64,000 bases of DNA from Bordetella parapertussis (GCA_945901825.1 CAMDMC010000004.1:1-64000); one strand, 5' to 3'; positions 37,682-46,860 are shown, counted from the stretch's first letter. Translations and numbers: made by a program. Notes: a model not told the origin generated them from the letters alone.

Positions 37682-38389
37682 CTACACACCCAATAACTCG
37701 ACCAACTCATCCTTACTTTCTTCGAGCCCCTCTTTGGCGACTGTTTTAACCACCTGCCCGTGCTCAATCACGTAATTGCGGTCAGCCAACCTAGAGGCGA
37801 AGCGGAAGTTCTGCTCAACAAGAACAATGGTGAACCCACGGTCTCGCAGAGTACGAACGACTTCGTCGAGTTTTTGGACGATCACTGGGGCAAGCCCTTC
37901 GGTAATTTCATCAAGCAGTAGAAGATCGGCACCCGTCCGTAATATCCGGGCAATGGCAAGCATCTGCTGCTCTCCGCCTGAGAGGCGCCCTCCGGGGCTG
38001 TTTCGGCGCTCAAGCAGGTTAGGAAACATCTGGTAAATCTCTGACAAGTCAAGGCCCTTACCCTCTCCAACCTTCGGAGGTAGCAGCAGGTTTTGCTCGC
38101 AGGTCAGGCTCGTAAAAATTCCTCGTTCCTCGGGGCAGTAACCAATTCCAAGTTGCGCCACTTCATGAGTGGCCATGCCGAGTACATTTTTCCCGTTAAT
38201 TTTTATTTCACCCGTACGCTGCCCTGTAAGTCCGAGAATCGCGCGCAGGGTAGTGGTGCGTCCGGCTCCGTTTCGGCCAAGCAGGCAGATGATTTCTCCT
38301 CTACTAACCGACAAGTTCACGCCGTGCAGTACATGAGACTCCCCGTACCAGGCATGAAGATTATTAATTTCTAAGTAGGGTTCTGACAT
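37682..38389 (-). CDS. LIV-type ABC transporter ATPase (LivF-like) with Arg in Walker A
   Basis: A nucleotide-binding subunit of 235 residues. The signature LSGGEQQMLAIARIL, Walker B LLLLDEITEGLAP and the switch His region VLVEQNFRF are intact (the LivF type uses VEQN). Walker A is GRNGAGRTTTL: the usual invariant lysine is arginine at residue 44 (codon CGC). This change occurs in some LIV ATPases as far as I recall, so it may not abolish function, but its effect on ATP binding is worth testing. It lies 11 bases after the LivG-like gene. Confidence 0.91.
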   Translation of the reverse strand: MSEPYLEINNLHAWYGESHVLHGVNLSVSRGEIICLLGRNGAGRTTTLRAILGLTGQRTGEIKINGKNVLGMATHEVAQLGIGYCPEERGIFTSLTCEQNLLLPPKVGEGKGLDLSEIYQMFPNLLERRNSPGGRLSGGEQQMLAIARILRTGADLLLLDEITEGLAPVIVQKLDEVVRTLRDRGFTIVLVEQNFRFASRLADRNYVIEHGQVVKTVAKEGLEESKDELVELLGV

Positions 38390-38400
38390 ATTGGAAAATT

Positions 38401-39195
38401 CTAGTGGCCGGCGAGCTCGGTGTCTGAAGACCCCATGTAGGCCTCCATAACCTGCGGGTCGTTTGAAACCACCTCGTAGGGGCCTTCGGCAATAACTTCT
38501 CCTCGCTGTAAAACGCTTATGGTGTCTGCAATTTTTGCGACCACCTTCATGTTGTGCTCCACCATGACAACCGTTCGTCCTTGAGACACCTTTTTTATAA
38601 GCTCGGTCACTCGGTCAACATCCTCGTGGCCCATGCCCTGAGTAGGCTCATCAAGCAACATAACCTCTGGGTTCATTGCCACGGTTGTCGCAATTTCCAG
38701 GGCTCGTTTGCGTCCATAAGGAAGGTTAACTGCAAGCTCGTCTGAGAACTCTTGCAGTCCAACCTGTTCGAGCGCAGCCATGGATCGCTCGTTAAGAACT
38801 TCAAGGCTTTTTTCACTCTTCCAGAAATGCATTGAACTGCCCAGCAATCGTTGCAGACCTATCCTGACATTCTCGAGCGCTGTCATGTGAGGAAAAACTG
38901 CTGAAATCTGAAAGGAGCGAATAACACCCTCACGCGCAATCTGAGAAGGTGAAAGAGACGTTATGTCCTCACCATTTAAAAAAATCGAACCACTTGTAGG
39001 GGGGTGAAATTTCGTTATGAGGTTAAAACACGTACTTTTGCCCGCCCCGTTTGGACCGATGATGGCGTGAATGCTGTGCCTTTTCACCTTAAGGTTGACA
39101 TCGTTCACAGCCACGAAGCCCAAAAATTCTTTGCAAAGATGCCGGGTTTCTAGAATAAGGTCGGGTGTTGTAGACATTCCCTTATTAAAACCCAT
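38401..39195 (-). CDS. LIV-type ABC transporter ATPase (LivG-like), second system
   Basis: A nucleotide-binding subunit of about 264 residues and first gene of this operon. It has Walker A IGPNGAGKSTCFNLI, the LivG signature region LPYGRKRALEIATTVAM, Walker B VMLLDEPTQGMGHEDV and the switch His in VVMVEHNMKV. The start is uncertain: the ATG used here has GAGAA five bases upstream, while an ATG 18 bases downstream (MSTTPDL) is also plausible. A 271-base gap separates it from the divergent acyl-CoA synthetase gene. Confidence 0.92.
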   Translation of the reverse strand: MGFNKGMSTTPDLILETRHLCKEFLGFVAVNDVNLKVKRHSIHAIIGPNGAGKSTCFNLITKFHPPTSGSIFLNGEDITSLSPSQIAREGVIRSFQISAVFPHMTALENVRIGLQRLLGSSMHFWKSEKSLEVLNERSMAALEQVGLQEFSDELAVNLPYGRKRALEIATTVAMNPEVMLLDEPTQGMGHEDVDRVTELIKKVSQGRTVVMVEHNMKVVAKIADTISVLQRGEVIAEGPYEVVSNDPQVMEAYMGSSDTELAGH

Positions 39196-39466
39196 CACCG
39201 TTCTCGCCCGCTTGCCGATAGATGAGGGGAAACCCTTGAAACAGCCGCTTTCCTATCGCATTACCCTTTATTACCATGGTCTCACTAGGTGCTTTACTCT
39301 TACAAAACCGTCTTAGGCGTGAGCTTTTTGAAAATTGGAAAGGCTTATGCTGCAGTGCAACTTTTTCTCTACTCTTTCAACTTAATCTCTAAAACCCTCG
39401 ATTAGGCAAACAAGACATCAGCATCCTATGTCACCACTCCCGACAACCCGTAGTTAAGAGAACGTT

Positions 39467-41155
39467 ATGACCAGTCAATCAAGTAAAGAGGGCAAGCTAC
39501 CCGCCGACCATATGTACAGCAAAGGCCTAGAGGCCAACGACGCAAATCACGTTGCCATGTCGCCAATCTCCTACATTGCCCGGGCGGCCGCTGTTTACCC
39601 TAGTAAGCCTGCGGTAGCGCACGGCCAATTGCTGCACACCTGGAAAGATGTATTCGATCGATCAAGCCGACTTGCCTCAGCCTTGCAGAAAAAAGGGGTC
39701 AGCCTTGGCGATACGGTGGCCGTAATGCTTCCCAATGTGCCGGCAATGGTAGAGGCACACTTTGGCGTGCCTATGGCTGGCGCCGTTTTAAACAGTTTGA
39801 ACACCCGGCTTGATGCTCAGGCAATCGCTTTCATGCTCAACCATGGCGAGGCAAAGCTGGTAATCACCGACCCCGAGTTTTCAAAGACCATGCGCGAAGC
39901 CCTGAAAATTCTTAAGAATGAGTTCGGTCGGTCGCCCCATGTTGTCGACGCCTTGGATGAAGAATTCCTTCCATCCGGAGAACAGGTTGGCTCTCAGACC
40001 TATGAGGAGTTTCTGCAAGAAGGCGATGCTACTTTTGCAGTGACACTACCTCAAGATGAGTGGCAGAGCATTTGTCTCAACTACACATCTGGAACCACAG
40101 GCGACCCTAAGGGTGTCGTCTACAGCCACAGAGGTGCCGCGACGAATGCCATTTCAAATATCCTCGAGTGGGACATGCCAAGGCACCCTGTCTACCTGTG
40201 GACCTTACCTATGTTTCACTGCAATGGCTGGTGCTTCCCCTGGACGATTGCTGCTCGGGCTGGCATTAATGTCTGCCTTCGAAAGGTTGAAGCTCAAACC
40301 ATTTTCGATCTGATGCGCAAACACCGTGTAACTCACTACTGCGCGGCACCCATCGTCCACAATTTACTTATCAATGCACCTCCTGAGGCAAAAAACAACT
40401 TGCCTAGGGGAATAAAAGCCATGGTTGCTGGTGCTGCTCCACCTGCTGCCATGATTGAGGGAATGGAGGCTATGGGCATTGAAATTACTCATGTCTATGG
40501 TTTAACCGAAGTCTATGGGCCGGCCTCCGTCTGCGTGAAACATGCCGAATGGAACGACCTGCCTGTCCCGGATCGTGCAAAGCTGAACGCGCGCCAAGGC
40601 GTGCGATATCACCTGCAGGAGTCGATTGCGGTTCTTGACCCCGAAACGATGACGCCGGTGCCCGCCGACGGCGAGACAATCGGCGAGATTATGTTTCGTG
40701 GAAACATCACAATGAAGGGGTACCTCAAAAACCCGAAGGCAACCTCCGAGGCGTTCAAAGGGGGCTGGTTTCACTCGGGCGATCTTGCTGTCATGCACCC
40801 CGATGGCTACGTAAAAATTAAAGATCGGAGTAAAGACATTATTATTTCGGGCGGTGAAAACATCTCGTCCATCGAACTTGAGGATGTCTTGTACCGACAT
40901 CCGTCCGTACTTGCAGTTGCTGTGGTGGCCAAGCCCGACCCCAAATGGGGTGAAGTAGCATGTGCGTTTATCGAGCTAAAACCTGGTGCCAAGGCAGATG
41001 CTCAGGAGATGCTCGGCTTTTGTAAGAAATCCCTTGCGGGGTTCAAGGTGCCACGGGCGTATGTTTTCGGCGAGCTTCCGAAGACATCGACGGGCAAGAT
41101 CCAGAAGTTTGAGCTTAGGAAGCAAACCGGTGCAGTGGAGGCTATTGATGTCTAA
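39467..41155 (+). CDS. Acyl-CoA synthetase (AMP-binding, ligase)
   Basis: A cytoplasmic ligase of 562 residues. Motifs are A3 NYTSGTTGDPKGVVYSHRG (about 205-223), VYGLTEVYGPASV (A5), GWFHSGDLAVMHPDGYVKIKDR (A7/A8) and PKTSTGKIQKFELR with the catalytic lysine. It activates a carboxylic acid to its CoA thioester through an acyl-AMP; the pattern FHCNGWCFPWT is typical of medium-chain and AlkK-like ligases. The following hydratase overlaps it by 8 bases. With the minus-strand operon next door it could play the LvaE role (activation of a keto or hydroxy acid). Confidence 0.92.
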   Translation: MTSQSSKEGKLPADHMYSKGLEANDANHVAMSPISYIARAAAVYPSKPAVAHGQLLHTWKDVFDRSSRLASALQKKGVSLGDTVAVMLPNVPAMVEAHFGVPMAGAVLNSLNTRLDAQAIAFMLNHGEAKLVITDPEFSKTMREALKILKNEFGRSPHVVDALDEEFLPSGEQVGSQTYEEFLQEGDATFAVTLPQDEWQSICLNYTSGTTGDPKGVVYSHRGAATNAISNILEWDMPRHPVYLWTLPMFHCNGWCFPWTIAARAGINVCLRKVEAQTIFDLMRKHRVTHYCAAPIVHNLLINAPPEAKNNLPRGIKAMVAGAAPPAAMIEGMEAMGIEITHVYGLTEVYGPASVCVKHAEWNDLPVPDRAKLNARQGVRYHLQESIAVLDPETMTPVPADGETIGEIMFRGNITMKGYLKNPKATSEAFKGGWFHSGDLAVMHPDGYVKIKDRSKDIIISGGENISSIELEDVLYRHPSVLAVAVVAKPDPKWGEVACAFIELKPGAKADAQEMLGFCKKSLAGFKVPRAYVFGELPKTSTGKIQKFELRKQTGAVEAIDV

Positions 41156-41927
41156 CTTAATTCAACAAGCTATTTCCCCAGGCCTAGTAAGAATCTTGCT
41201 TAATCGACCCGAGGCCTTCAATTCGTTAAGTGAAGGTCTTTTGGATGAACTGCAAGAAAGCCTCAGAGAAATTTCAAATAACAACGACATACGAGTCGTC
41301 ATTCTCGCGGCCAGTGGGAAGGCTTTTTGTGCGGGACACGACCTTAAAGAGATGATGCAAGCACCCTCGGAAGTTTACTATCAGTCTCTTTTTAGAAAAT
41401 GCACTGAAATGATGCTCACCGTGCAGGGTATGCCCCAGCCTGTTATTGCCCAGGTTCAGGGCGTCGCCACTGCCGCAGGCTGCCAGCTCGTTGCCATGTG
41501 CGACCTCGCTGTTGCCAGCGAAGACGCAAAATTTGCTGTATCCGGGATTAACCTTGGGCTTTTCTGCTCGACGCCTGGTGTTGCCCTTTCAAGAAACCTA
41601 CTACGAAAACACGCACTTGAATTGCTTCTTACCGGAGAGTTCTTAAGCGCTGCTGATGCTCGAGAAAAAGGACTGGTTAATCGGGTTGTGCCAGCTGAGC
41701 AGCTTGAGGAGCAGACCATTGCCTTGGCAAAGACCATACTTAACAAACCCATCGAAGCTGTAAGGCTCGGCAAGCAACTTTTTTACCGGCAAATTGAACA
41801 ACCCATCCGTGAGGCCTACGAGGACGCAGGGTCTGTAATGGCCTGCAACATGATGGATAAGGATGCTCTTGAGGGTGTTCAGGCCTTTATTGACAAAAGA
41901 AGACCGGCCTGGTCAGCCACACAATAA
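41148..41927 (+). CDS. Enoyl-CoA hydratase/isomerase family protein
   Basis: A crotonase-family protein of 259 residues. The oxyanion-hole segments are KAFCAGHDLKEM and VQGVATAAGCQLVAMCDLAVA. The following stretch FAVSGINLGLFCSTPGVALS has Ser/Leu where canonical hydratases carry their catalytic glutamates, as in the ECHDC3-like branch, so hydration may not be its reaction. The ATG, with GGAG seven bases upstream, overlaps the synthetase stop by 8 bases. Confidence 0.88.
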   Translation: MSNLIQQAISPGLVRILLNRPEAFNSLSEGLLDELQESLREISNNNDIRVVILAASGKAFCAGHDLKEMMQAPSEVYYQSLFRKCTEMMLTVQGMPQPVIAQVQGVATAAGCQLVAMCDLAVASEDAKFAVSGINLGLFCSTPGVALSRNLLRKHALELLLTGEFLSAADAREKGLVNRVVPAEQLEEQTIALAKTILNKPIEAVRLGKQLFYRQIEQPIREAYEDAGSVMACNMMDKDALEGVQAFIDKRRPAWSATQ

Positions 41928-41966
41928 TTCTTATCGTGCTTAGAGGCTTATTTTTCTAGAAATACC

Positions 41967-43388
41967 CTAAGGCAGAAAGCTCCAGAGCGCTAGGTCGTGT
42001 GCAAGTTCCAATTCAACTTGAGATAACTCTTCGCCCTCTGAAACTTTATGACGGATCTCCTCGCTTGGGAGGGCTTGAGAGGCCATGGCAAGCCTTAAGG
42101 CGTTTGCAATTACCAACACCTGATACTTCAGTCTGCCAGTTACCTGATCGCTCTGGGCCACCTCTTGGCGAAGCAATCGCCAGGCCTCCCGTAAAAGGGT
42201 ATTGAACTCTGGAAGGTGCGCAAGAGCACGAGCGTTATCTGGGCTGTTATGAGAGACCGGACGATAACGAGGCGTTGGGAAGGGCTCTATTGCACGACCC
42301 AGATAGTGCTCAACCACAGGCTGAACAATGCTGGCGGTCATTAAGCCGGTAATCATTAATTCCAAGGTTTCGTCCTTGGTGGAGAGCGCACGCTCGCCCT
42401 GCTGAGAGGCAATAATCGCCCACCGCAGATGAGCAAAGCGCTGCCAGAAACTCAGCTCGGTAATCCAGGTCTCATCAAAGCTGGGCATGCTTGAGCGGTA
42501 TCCCATTAAAAGGGGCTCTAAAGGCAGGAAGCCCGCTACCGGATGGGAGCCACCAAAACGCCAGCAAGGGGCTGTAAGCCAGCCGAGATCGGACATGGGG
42601 TCGCCCCAGTTGGCAAACTCCCAATCGAGCACAGCTTTAAACAGACCATGACTCGAGGAGCTTATCTGATTGGCAATTGGCGCCGCCCCCTTGACCTCTG
42701 ACACCGGAGGCAAGCTCAACATAAGGTTGCCCAACCTAAAATCGTTGTGGCAAAGCACTGCGGGCCTCTTACTCGTAAAGCGACTGGCCTCTTCACAGAT
42801 GCGCTCTAGAGCAAATTTCAGATAACTAGGCGGCGATTGAACCTGGTTAAAACCCTCTTGAAGCGTTTGAATGCTTGCGGAGATTCCATTGAAGGGCCGC
42901 CCCCCAAACAGAGGGGCCTGCTCATTATTCAAACACGAGGCAATTTTTTCGCTATGAATCGCACCAAGAACCCTTCCAAGCTGACCCGAAAGGTCTTCTA
43001 ACGGCTGCTCGGGCAAAGAACCGAACGATTTTAAAATCAGACGAGGGTCTGTGATCCCCTCACACCAATGGAAAAAACTTGCCAGAGTTTGATCAGCCTC
43101 AACCATCGCAACGGGCTCGGGAACCGGTACACCCGCACGGAACATAAGCTGAACGAGTTGAAATTCTTGTTCGCGACGAAGCGTTCCCGGAACCGGGGAG
43201 CCCCTACCCCTGCGCATCACCAGGTCGGTAAGAGAACCATCGTCTAGCTGCAGTTGAAGACGGTCATTGCGATTAATCGCACCCCCCGAAAGCTTCTGAA
43301 CTTTCACTATCGAGGCGTTACGAAAACTCGGCCTTACGTCTGCAAGCTGGCTTAATAAAAACGTAATCGACCCATCAACCTCAGTCAT
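41967..43388 (-). CDS. APH-family phosphotransferase with extra C-terminal domain (LvaA-LvaB-like fusion)
   Basis: A protein of 473 residues. Residues about 25-350 form an aminoglycoside-phosphotransferase-like kinase: glycine-rich N-lobe, VLCHNDFRLGNLML (Brenner motif, about 211-224) and AVLDWEFANWGDPMSDLGWL (about 249-268). Residues about 380-473 form a helical domain, starting NARALAHLPEF, that resembles the small DUF6285 proteins usually encoded next to such kinases. In the Pseudomonas lva pathway LvaA and the small LvaB together phosphorylate a 4-hydroxyacyl-CoA; here the two look fused. It overlaps the acyl-CoA dehydrogenase gene by 8 bases, which matches the ACAD10/11 pairing of the two activities. 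Confidence 0.85.
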   Translation of the reverse strand: MTEVDGSITFLLSQLADVRPSFRNASIVKVQKLSGGAINRNDRLQLQLDDGSLTDLVMRRGRGSPVPGTLRREQEFQLVQLMFRAGVPVPEPVAMVEADQTLASFFHWCEGITDPRLILKSFGSLPEQPLEDLSGQLGRVLGAIHSEKIASCLNNEQAPLFGGRPFNGISASIQTLQEGFNQVQSPPSYLKFALERICEEASRFTSKRPAVLCHNDFRLGNLMLSLPPVSEVKGAAPIANQISSSSHGLFKAVLDWEFANWGDPMSDLGWLTAPCWRFGGSHPVAGFLPLEPLLMGYRSSMPSFDETWITELSFWQRFAHLRWAIIASQQGERALSTKDETLELMITGLMTASIVQPVVEHYLGRAIEPFPTPRYRPVSHNSPDNARALAHLPEFNTLLREAWRLLRQEVAQSDQVTGRLKYQVLVIANALRLAMASQALPSEEIRHKVSEGEELSQVELELAHDLALWSFLP

Positions 43389-44589
43389 TCCCTCGACCCC
43401 AGGTGAAAAAGGCGGGGCCTTGTCCCTGATAAGCTTTACTAATAATCATCTGATGAACTTCGGTTGCACCGTCAACAAGCTTGGCCTGTCGGGCGTAACG
43501 GTAAATCCACTCTAGGACAGTATCTTTACTGTAGCCAAGTGCACCACAAAGCTGTATTGCTGTATCAGCCGCTAAATGCAATGTCTCGGCCACCTGAATC
43601 TTCGCCATGGAGATGTCCGGTCGAGCTTTTTGTCCTTCCTGCAACCTCCAGGCAGCCCGCATCGTTAACAACCGTCCCGTATCAATTGCCATGGCCACTC
43701 GACCCATCTGCATTTGAACGCTCTCACGTTCCGAGAGTTTTATTCCGAAGCCTTCTCTTTTTGAAATATAAGCCGAGGCGACTTCCATACATCGCTGAGC
43801 AAGACCCAACCAACGCATGCAGTGTGTAAGACGGGCAAGACCGAGGCGAATCTGGGTTACCTTAAGCCCCTGGCCCACGCCCATAAGCCGATTCTCATCG
43901 GGAATTTCTAGTCCGTTGAATTCCAGCTCACAATGCCCGCCATGCTCCTCGGGTCCCATAATTCCGATTCGCCGAATAATTGACCAGCCCGGGTCGTCTT
44001 TATGAAAAAGAAAGGCGGTAAGGCCATCCCGCGCACCCTCCCCCGTTTTTGCAATAAGAATGAAATGAGAGGCCACCTGGGCGCCGGTGATATACCACTT
44101 GCGCCCGTAAATACGCCAACGGTCGCCATGACGTTCGGCCCGCGTCTGAATCATGCCGGGGTCTGAGCCGCCACCCGGATGAGGTTCGGTCATTGCAAAG
44201 GAGGAGCGCACTTCGCCTTTAACAATAGGAAGAAGCCAACGTGCCTGCTGATCTTTGGTTCCAACCTTGGCCAAGACGGTCATGTTGCCGTCATCCGGCG
44301 CTGCACAGTTAAAACAGACAGGCCCAAAAATAGAGCGATTCATTCTTTCGTAGAGCAATGCCTGACCAACTGGAGTGAGACCCAAGCCACCGAACTCTTT
44401 TGGGAGTTGAGGAGAGAAAAGACCAAGGGCTTTTACCTCCTGGCGAACCTTCGCGAGAAGGTCTTCCTTAATATTCTCGTGGCTGTCAAAGCTTAAGGGG
44501 TCCTCCTCAAGGGGAAGTAGCCTAGCCTCTACAAATTCATCGACCGCCTTCATTAAGGGCAGAACATCGGAGGGACTATCAAAGTTCAT
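43381..44589 (-). CDS. Acyl-CoA dehydrogenase (ACAD10/11- or LvaC-like)
   Basis: A flavoprotein of 402 residues. It has the three acyl-CoA dehydrogenase domains, with FNCAAPDDGNMTVLAKVGT, FAMTEPHPGGGSDP, WYITGAQVASHF, RLTHCMRWLGLAQRC and QLCGALGYSKDTV. The segment that holds the catalytic glutamate in classical members (YEGT) reads VDGATEVHQ, with Asp in that place, as in the ACAD11 branch. ACAD11-type and LvaC proteins act on phosphorylated 4-hydroxyacyl-CoA rather than performing ordinary dehydrogenation. It lies 20 bases after the SDR gene. Confidence 0.9.
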   Translation of the reverse strand: MNFDSPSDVLPLMKAVDEFVEARLLPLEEDPLSFDSHENIKEDLLAKVRQEVKALGLFSPQLPKEFGGLGLTPVGQALLYERMNRSIFGPVCFNCAAPDDGNMTVLAKVGTKDQQARWLLPIVKGEVRSSFAMTEPHPGGGSDPGMIQTRAERHGDRWRIYGRKWYITGAQVASHFILIAKTGEGARDGLTAFLFHKDDPGWSIIRRIGIMGPEEHGGHCELEFNGLEIPDENRLMGVGQGLKVTQIRLGLARLTHCMRWLGLAQRCMEVASAYISKREGFGIKLSERESVQMQMGRVAMAIDTGRLLTMRAAWRLQEGQKARPDISMAKIQVAETLHLAADTAIQLCGALGYSKDTVLEWIYRYARQAKLVDGATEVHQMIISKAYQGQGPAFFTWGRGND

Positions 44590-44609
44590 GACTATCCTTT
44601 TGTTATTTT

Positions 44610-45350
44610 CTAAAGTCCTGCGCTCATTCCGCCATCTACAGCAAGAACGGCTCCAGTCATATAAGAATTACCGGGATCAAGCAGACACAATAAAGGCACA
44701 TCAAGATCAGACAGTTCGCCGAACCGACGCAAAGGCGTTTTCTTTTTAATCTGCTCTCCAGCCGGGCCGTCAAGCACATCTGCATTCATGTCAGTTCGAA
44801 TATAGCCAGGTGCAAGGGCATTCACACGAATCTTCTGTGGGGCCAATTCGATTGCCGATGACCGGGTGTACTGAATAACAGCCGCCTTCGAAGCAGAATA
44901 GGTAGAGACATGCTTCAGTGGCCGAATACCCAAAACCGAAGCAATATTCACAATAACGCCACCCCCGTTAACAATTAAATGTGGGGCAATCAATCGGGTC
45001 ATGGACATAAGCCCAAGCAGGTTGATTTTCATGATCTCTAATTCACCCAACGGGTCGGATTCAAGCAGAGGAGCAGTTGAGGCAAGCCCCGCATTGTTAA
45101 CAAGGGCGTAAATAGGGCGAGGGGAGGTCGAACTCGTATGCAACTTTGAATTCAATGCGCCTGCCAATGCTAAAGGGTCTTTAAGATCGGCTTCTATGAA
45201 TTCACTGACAACGCCCGCAGGGGGTGCTCGGCGCGAAACACCAATAACCTGTGCACCCTTGGCCATTAGCATTTTGCAAAAATGCAGCCCAAGCCCCGAT
45301 GAGGCCCCAGTGACTAAAATGGTTTTGTCTAAAAAAAGTTGTGTGCTCAT
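44610..45350 (-). CDS. Short-chain dehydrogenase/reductase
   Basis: A classical SDR of 246 residues. Visible are the cofactor motif TGASSGLGLHFC, NNAGLAS, the catalytic YSASKAA with upstream Ser in VNIASVLG, and the C-terminal AVDGGMSAGL. A Gly-rich start with an Arg after it (VSRRAPP) suggests NADP(H). It is the first gene of the operon with the acyl-CoA dehydrogenase and kinase; by analogy with the lva pathway it could interconvert a 4-keto and 4-hydroxy acyl-CoA. Confidence 0.9.
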   Translation of the reverse strand: MSTQLFLDKTILVTGASSGLGLHFCKMLMAKGAQVIGVSRRAPPAGVVSEFIEADLKDPLALAGALNSKLHTSSTSPRPIYALVNNAGLASTAPLLESDPLGELEIMKINLLGLMSMTRLIAPHLIVNGGGVIVNIASVLGIRPLKHVSTYSASKAAVIQYTRSSAIELAPQKIRVNALAPGYIRTDMNADVLDGPAGEQIKKKTPLRRFGELSDLDVPLLCLLDPGNSYMTGAVLAVDGGMSAGL

Positions 45351-45424
45351 GTATGCAATGATAGAGCCTACCGAGCGTCATTAAGAACAAGTTTTTGCTC
45401 GTACAACAAGGAATTTAAGAACCG

Positions 45425-46237
45425 ATGGACCCCCTTTGGAACCCCCGCAAGGCCGTCCCAGACAGCGAGGCCATTATTGCGCGTTTTACCGATCTCAGCG
45501 GCTGGGTCCGGTCACATGTTTCTTGCAAGATCGACCAGGCCTATGGGGTGCACCCAAGGCAATCCTTCGATATCTTTTTACCATCTGGGCCATTAGAAGG
45601 TCTCCATGTTTTTATTCATGGCGGATTCTGGATGAGTCGCGACAAATCGACATTTAGCTTTCTTGCAGCGTCATACCTCCAGAAACAATGGGCCTTTGCC
45701 ATTCCGAGTTTTCCCCTTATGCCCGCCTCAAGAATTCAGGAGATGGTCGCCTGCGTAAAGGGGGCATGCGAAACAATTTGGAAGCAATACGCAGGCCCAT
45801 CGAAAGCTATCCCCTGGACCATTTCTGGGCACTCTTCTGGGGCACACTTGGTTGCTCGTGCCATTTTGGGCAGTGATCCGATGTCAATCCCTGTGCCGGC
45901 CAGTGTCGCCCTCATTTCAGGCGCCTATGACCTGGAAACGGTCCGGCAGTCGGAGGTAAATGATCTGCTGAAACTTTCCCAGGCTGAAGTCAACCAACAG
46001 TGCGCCCTGCAGCAACCTTGCCGACTCATTTCCTCAAAAGCCAAGCTTTTCGTTGGGGCAAGGGAACCGGCAAGCTGGACAGAGCAGTCCGATAAGCTGG
46101 CAATGAATCTTAAGCGCTCTGGCTACGCTGATTGCGTTTTACCCGTCAGCCTTGCGGGTCACGATCACTTCAGCATATTGGAGCCTCTTGCCCAACCGCA
46201 GTCGGAAATTGGTCGACAGATTCTTAATCTCAATTAA
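45425..46237 (+). CDS. Alpha/beta hydrolase (kynurenine formamidase/carboxylesterase-like)
   Basis: A hydrolase of 270 residues. The oxyanion segment is VFIHGGFWMSRDKSTFSFLA (HGG), the nucleophile elbow is ISGHSSGAHLVARAI (GHSSG), and the acid and base lie in ARE and GHDHFSILEP. The HGGFW opening is seen in formamidase-like esterases. It is divergent from the SDR operon across 74 bases and followed 23 bases later by the AhpD-like gene. The substrate is unknown. Confidence 0.85.
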   Translation: MDPLWNPRKAVPDSEAIIARFTDLSGWVRSHVSCKIDQAYGVHPRQSFDIFLPSGPLEGLHVFIHGGFWMSRDKSTFSFLAASYLQKQWAFAIPSFPLMPASRIQEMVACVKGACETIWKQYAGPSKAIPWTISGHSSGAHLVARAILGSDPMSIPVPASVALISGAYDLETVRQSEVNDLLKLSQAEVNQQCALQQPCRLISSKAKLFVGAREPASWTEQSDKLAMNLKRSGYADCVLPVSLAGHDHFSILEPLAQPQSEIGRQILNLN

Positions 46238-46260
46238 GACGCTAAGGAAGTGAGATCTAA

Positions 46261-46860
46261 ATGAAAACATTAAGGTACTCAGCACCAGCAATCCAAGACC
46301 TACCCAACGATATCAAAGCTCGAATTCTAGAGGTTCAAGAAAAAATTGGGTTTGTCCCAAACGTCTTTCTTGCCCTTGCATATCGCCCTGCGGAATGGCG
46401 GGCTTTCTTCGCCTACCACGATGCTTTGATGACACCCGAGACCCTTGGGCGTGTATCTGGTCTTACAAAGGGTGAGCGGGAGATGATCGTAACAACGACC
46501 AGTGCTTTGAATCAGTGCCTTTACTGCGTAGTGGCGCACGGCGCCATTCTTCGAATCTATGAAAAAAATCCACTTATCGCGGATCAACTGTCCATCAATT
46601 ACCGGAAGGCAGATCTCAGCCAGCGACAAATCCGAATGCTCGAGTTCGCAATAAAGATCTGCGAGAAGGCCCATGAGGTCGTTGAGTCGGACTTCCAAAC
46701 GCTTTATGACGTGGGTTTCAATGATGAGGACATTTGGGATATTGCTGCCATTACGGCGTTTTTTGGGATGAGTAACCGAATGGCAAACTTTACTGGTATG
46801 CAACCCAATCCCGAGTTCTATGCGATGGGGAGAACACCCAAGCCTCGAAGTGAAAGCTAA
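46261..46860 (+). CDS. AhpD-like peroxidase-related protein (carboxymuconolactone decarboxylase fold)
   Basis: A protein of 199 residues with the AhpD-type redox motif NQCLYCVVAHGAI (Cys86 and Cys89, His93). The tail resembles the peroxidase-related subfamily: FFGMSNRMANFTGMQPNPEFYAMGR. Such proteins are alkylhydroperoxidase-like, and many are of unknown substrate. It is probably co-transcribed with the alpha/beta hydrolase gene. Confidence 0.88.
   Translation: MKTLRYSAPAIQDLPNDIKARILEVQEKIGFVPNVFLALAYRPAEWRAFFAYHDALMTPETLGRVSGLTKGEREMIVTTTSALNQCLYCVVAHGAILRIYEKNPLIADQLSINYRKADLSQRQIRMLEFAIKICEKAHEVVESDFQTLYDVGFNDEDIWDIAAITAFFGMSNRMANFTGMQPNPEFYAMGRTPKPRSES

Noticed and set aside
40485..40900. 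Long open frames antisense to the acyl-CoA synthetase gene
   Set aside because: They are arginine-rich mirror frames of a well supported gene and show no motif or ribosome binding site.
40986..41147. Upstream extension of the enoyl-CoA hydratase frame
   Set aside because: It lies within the 3' end of the acyl-CoA synthetase gene, is arginine and serine rich, and has no ribosome binding site. The ATG at 41148 has GGAG at good spacing.
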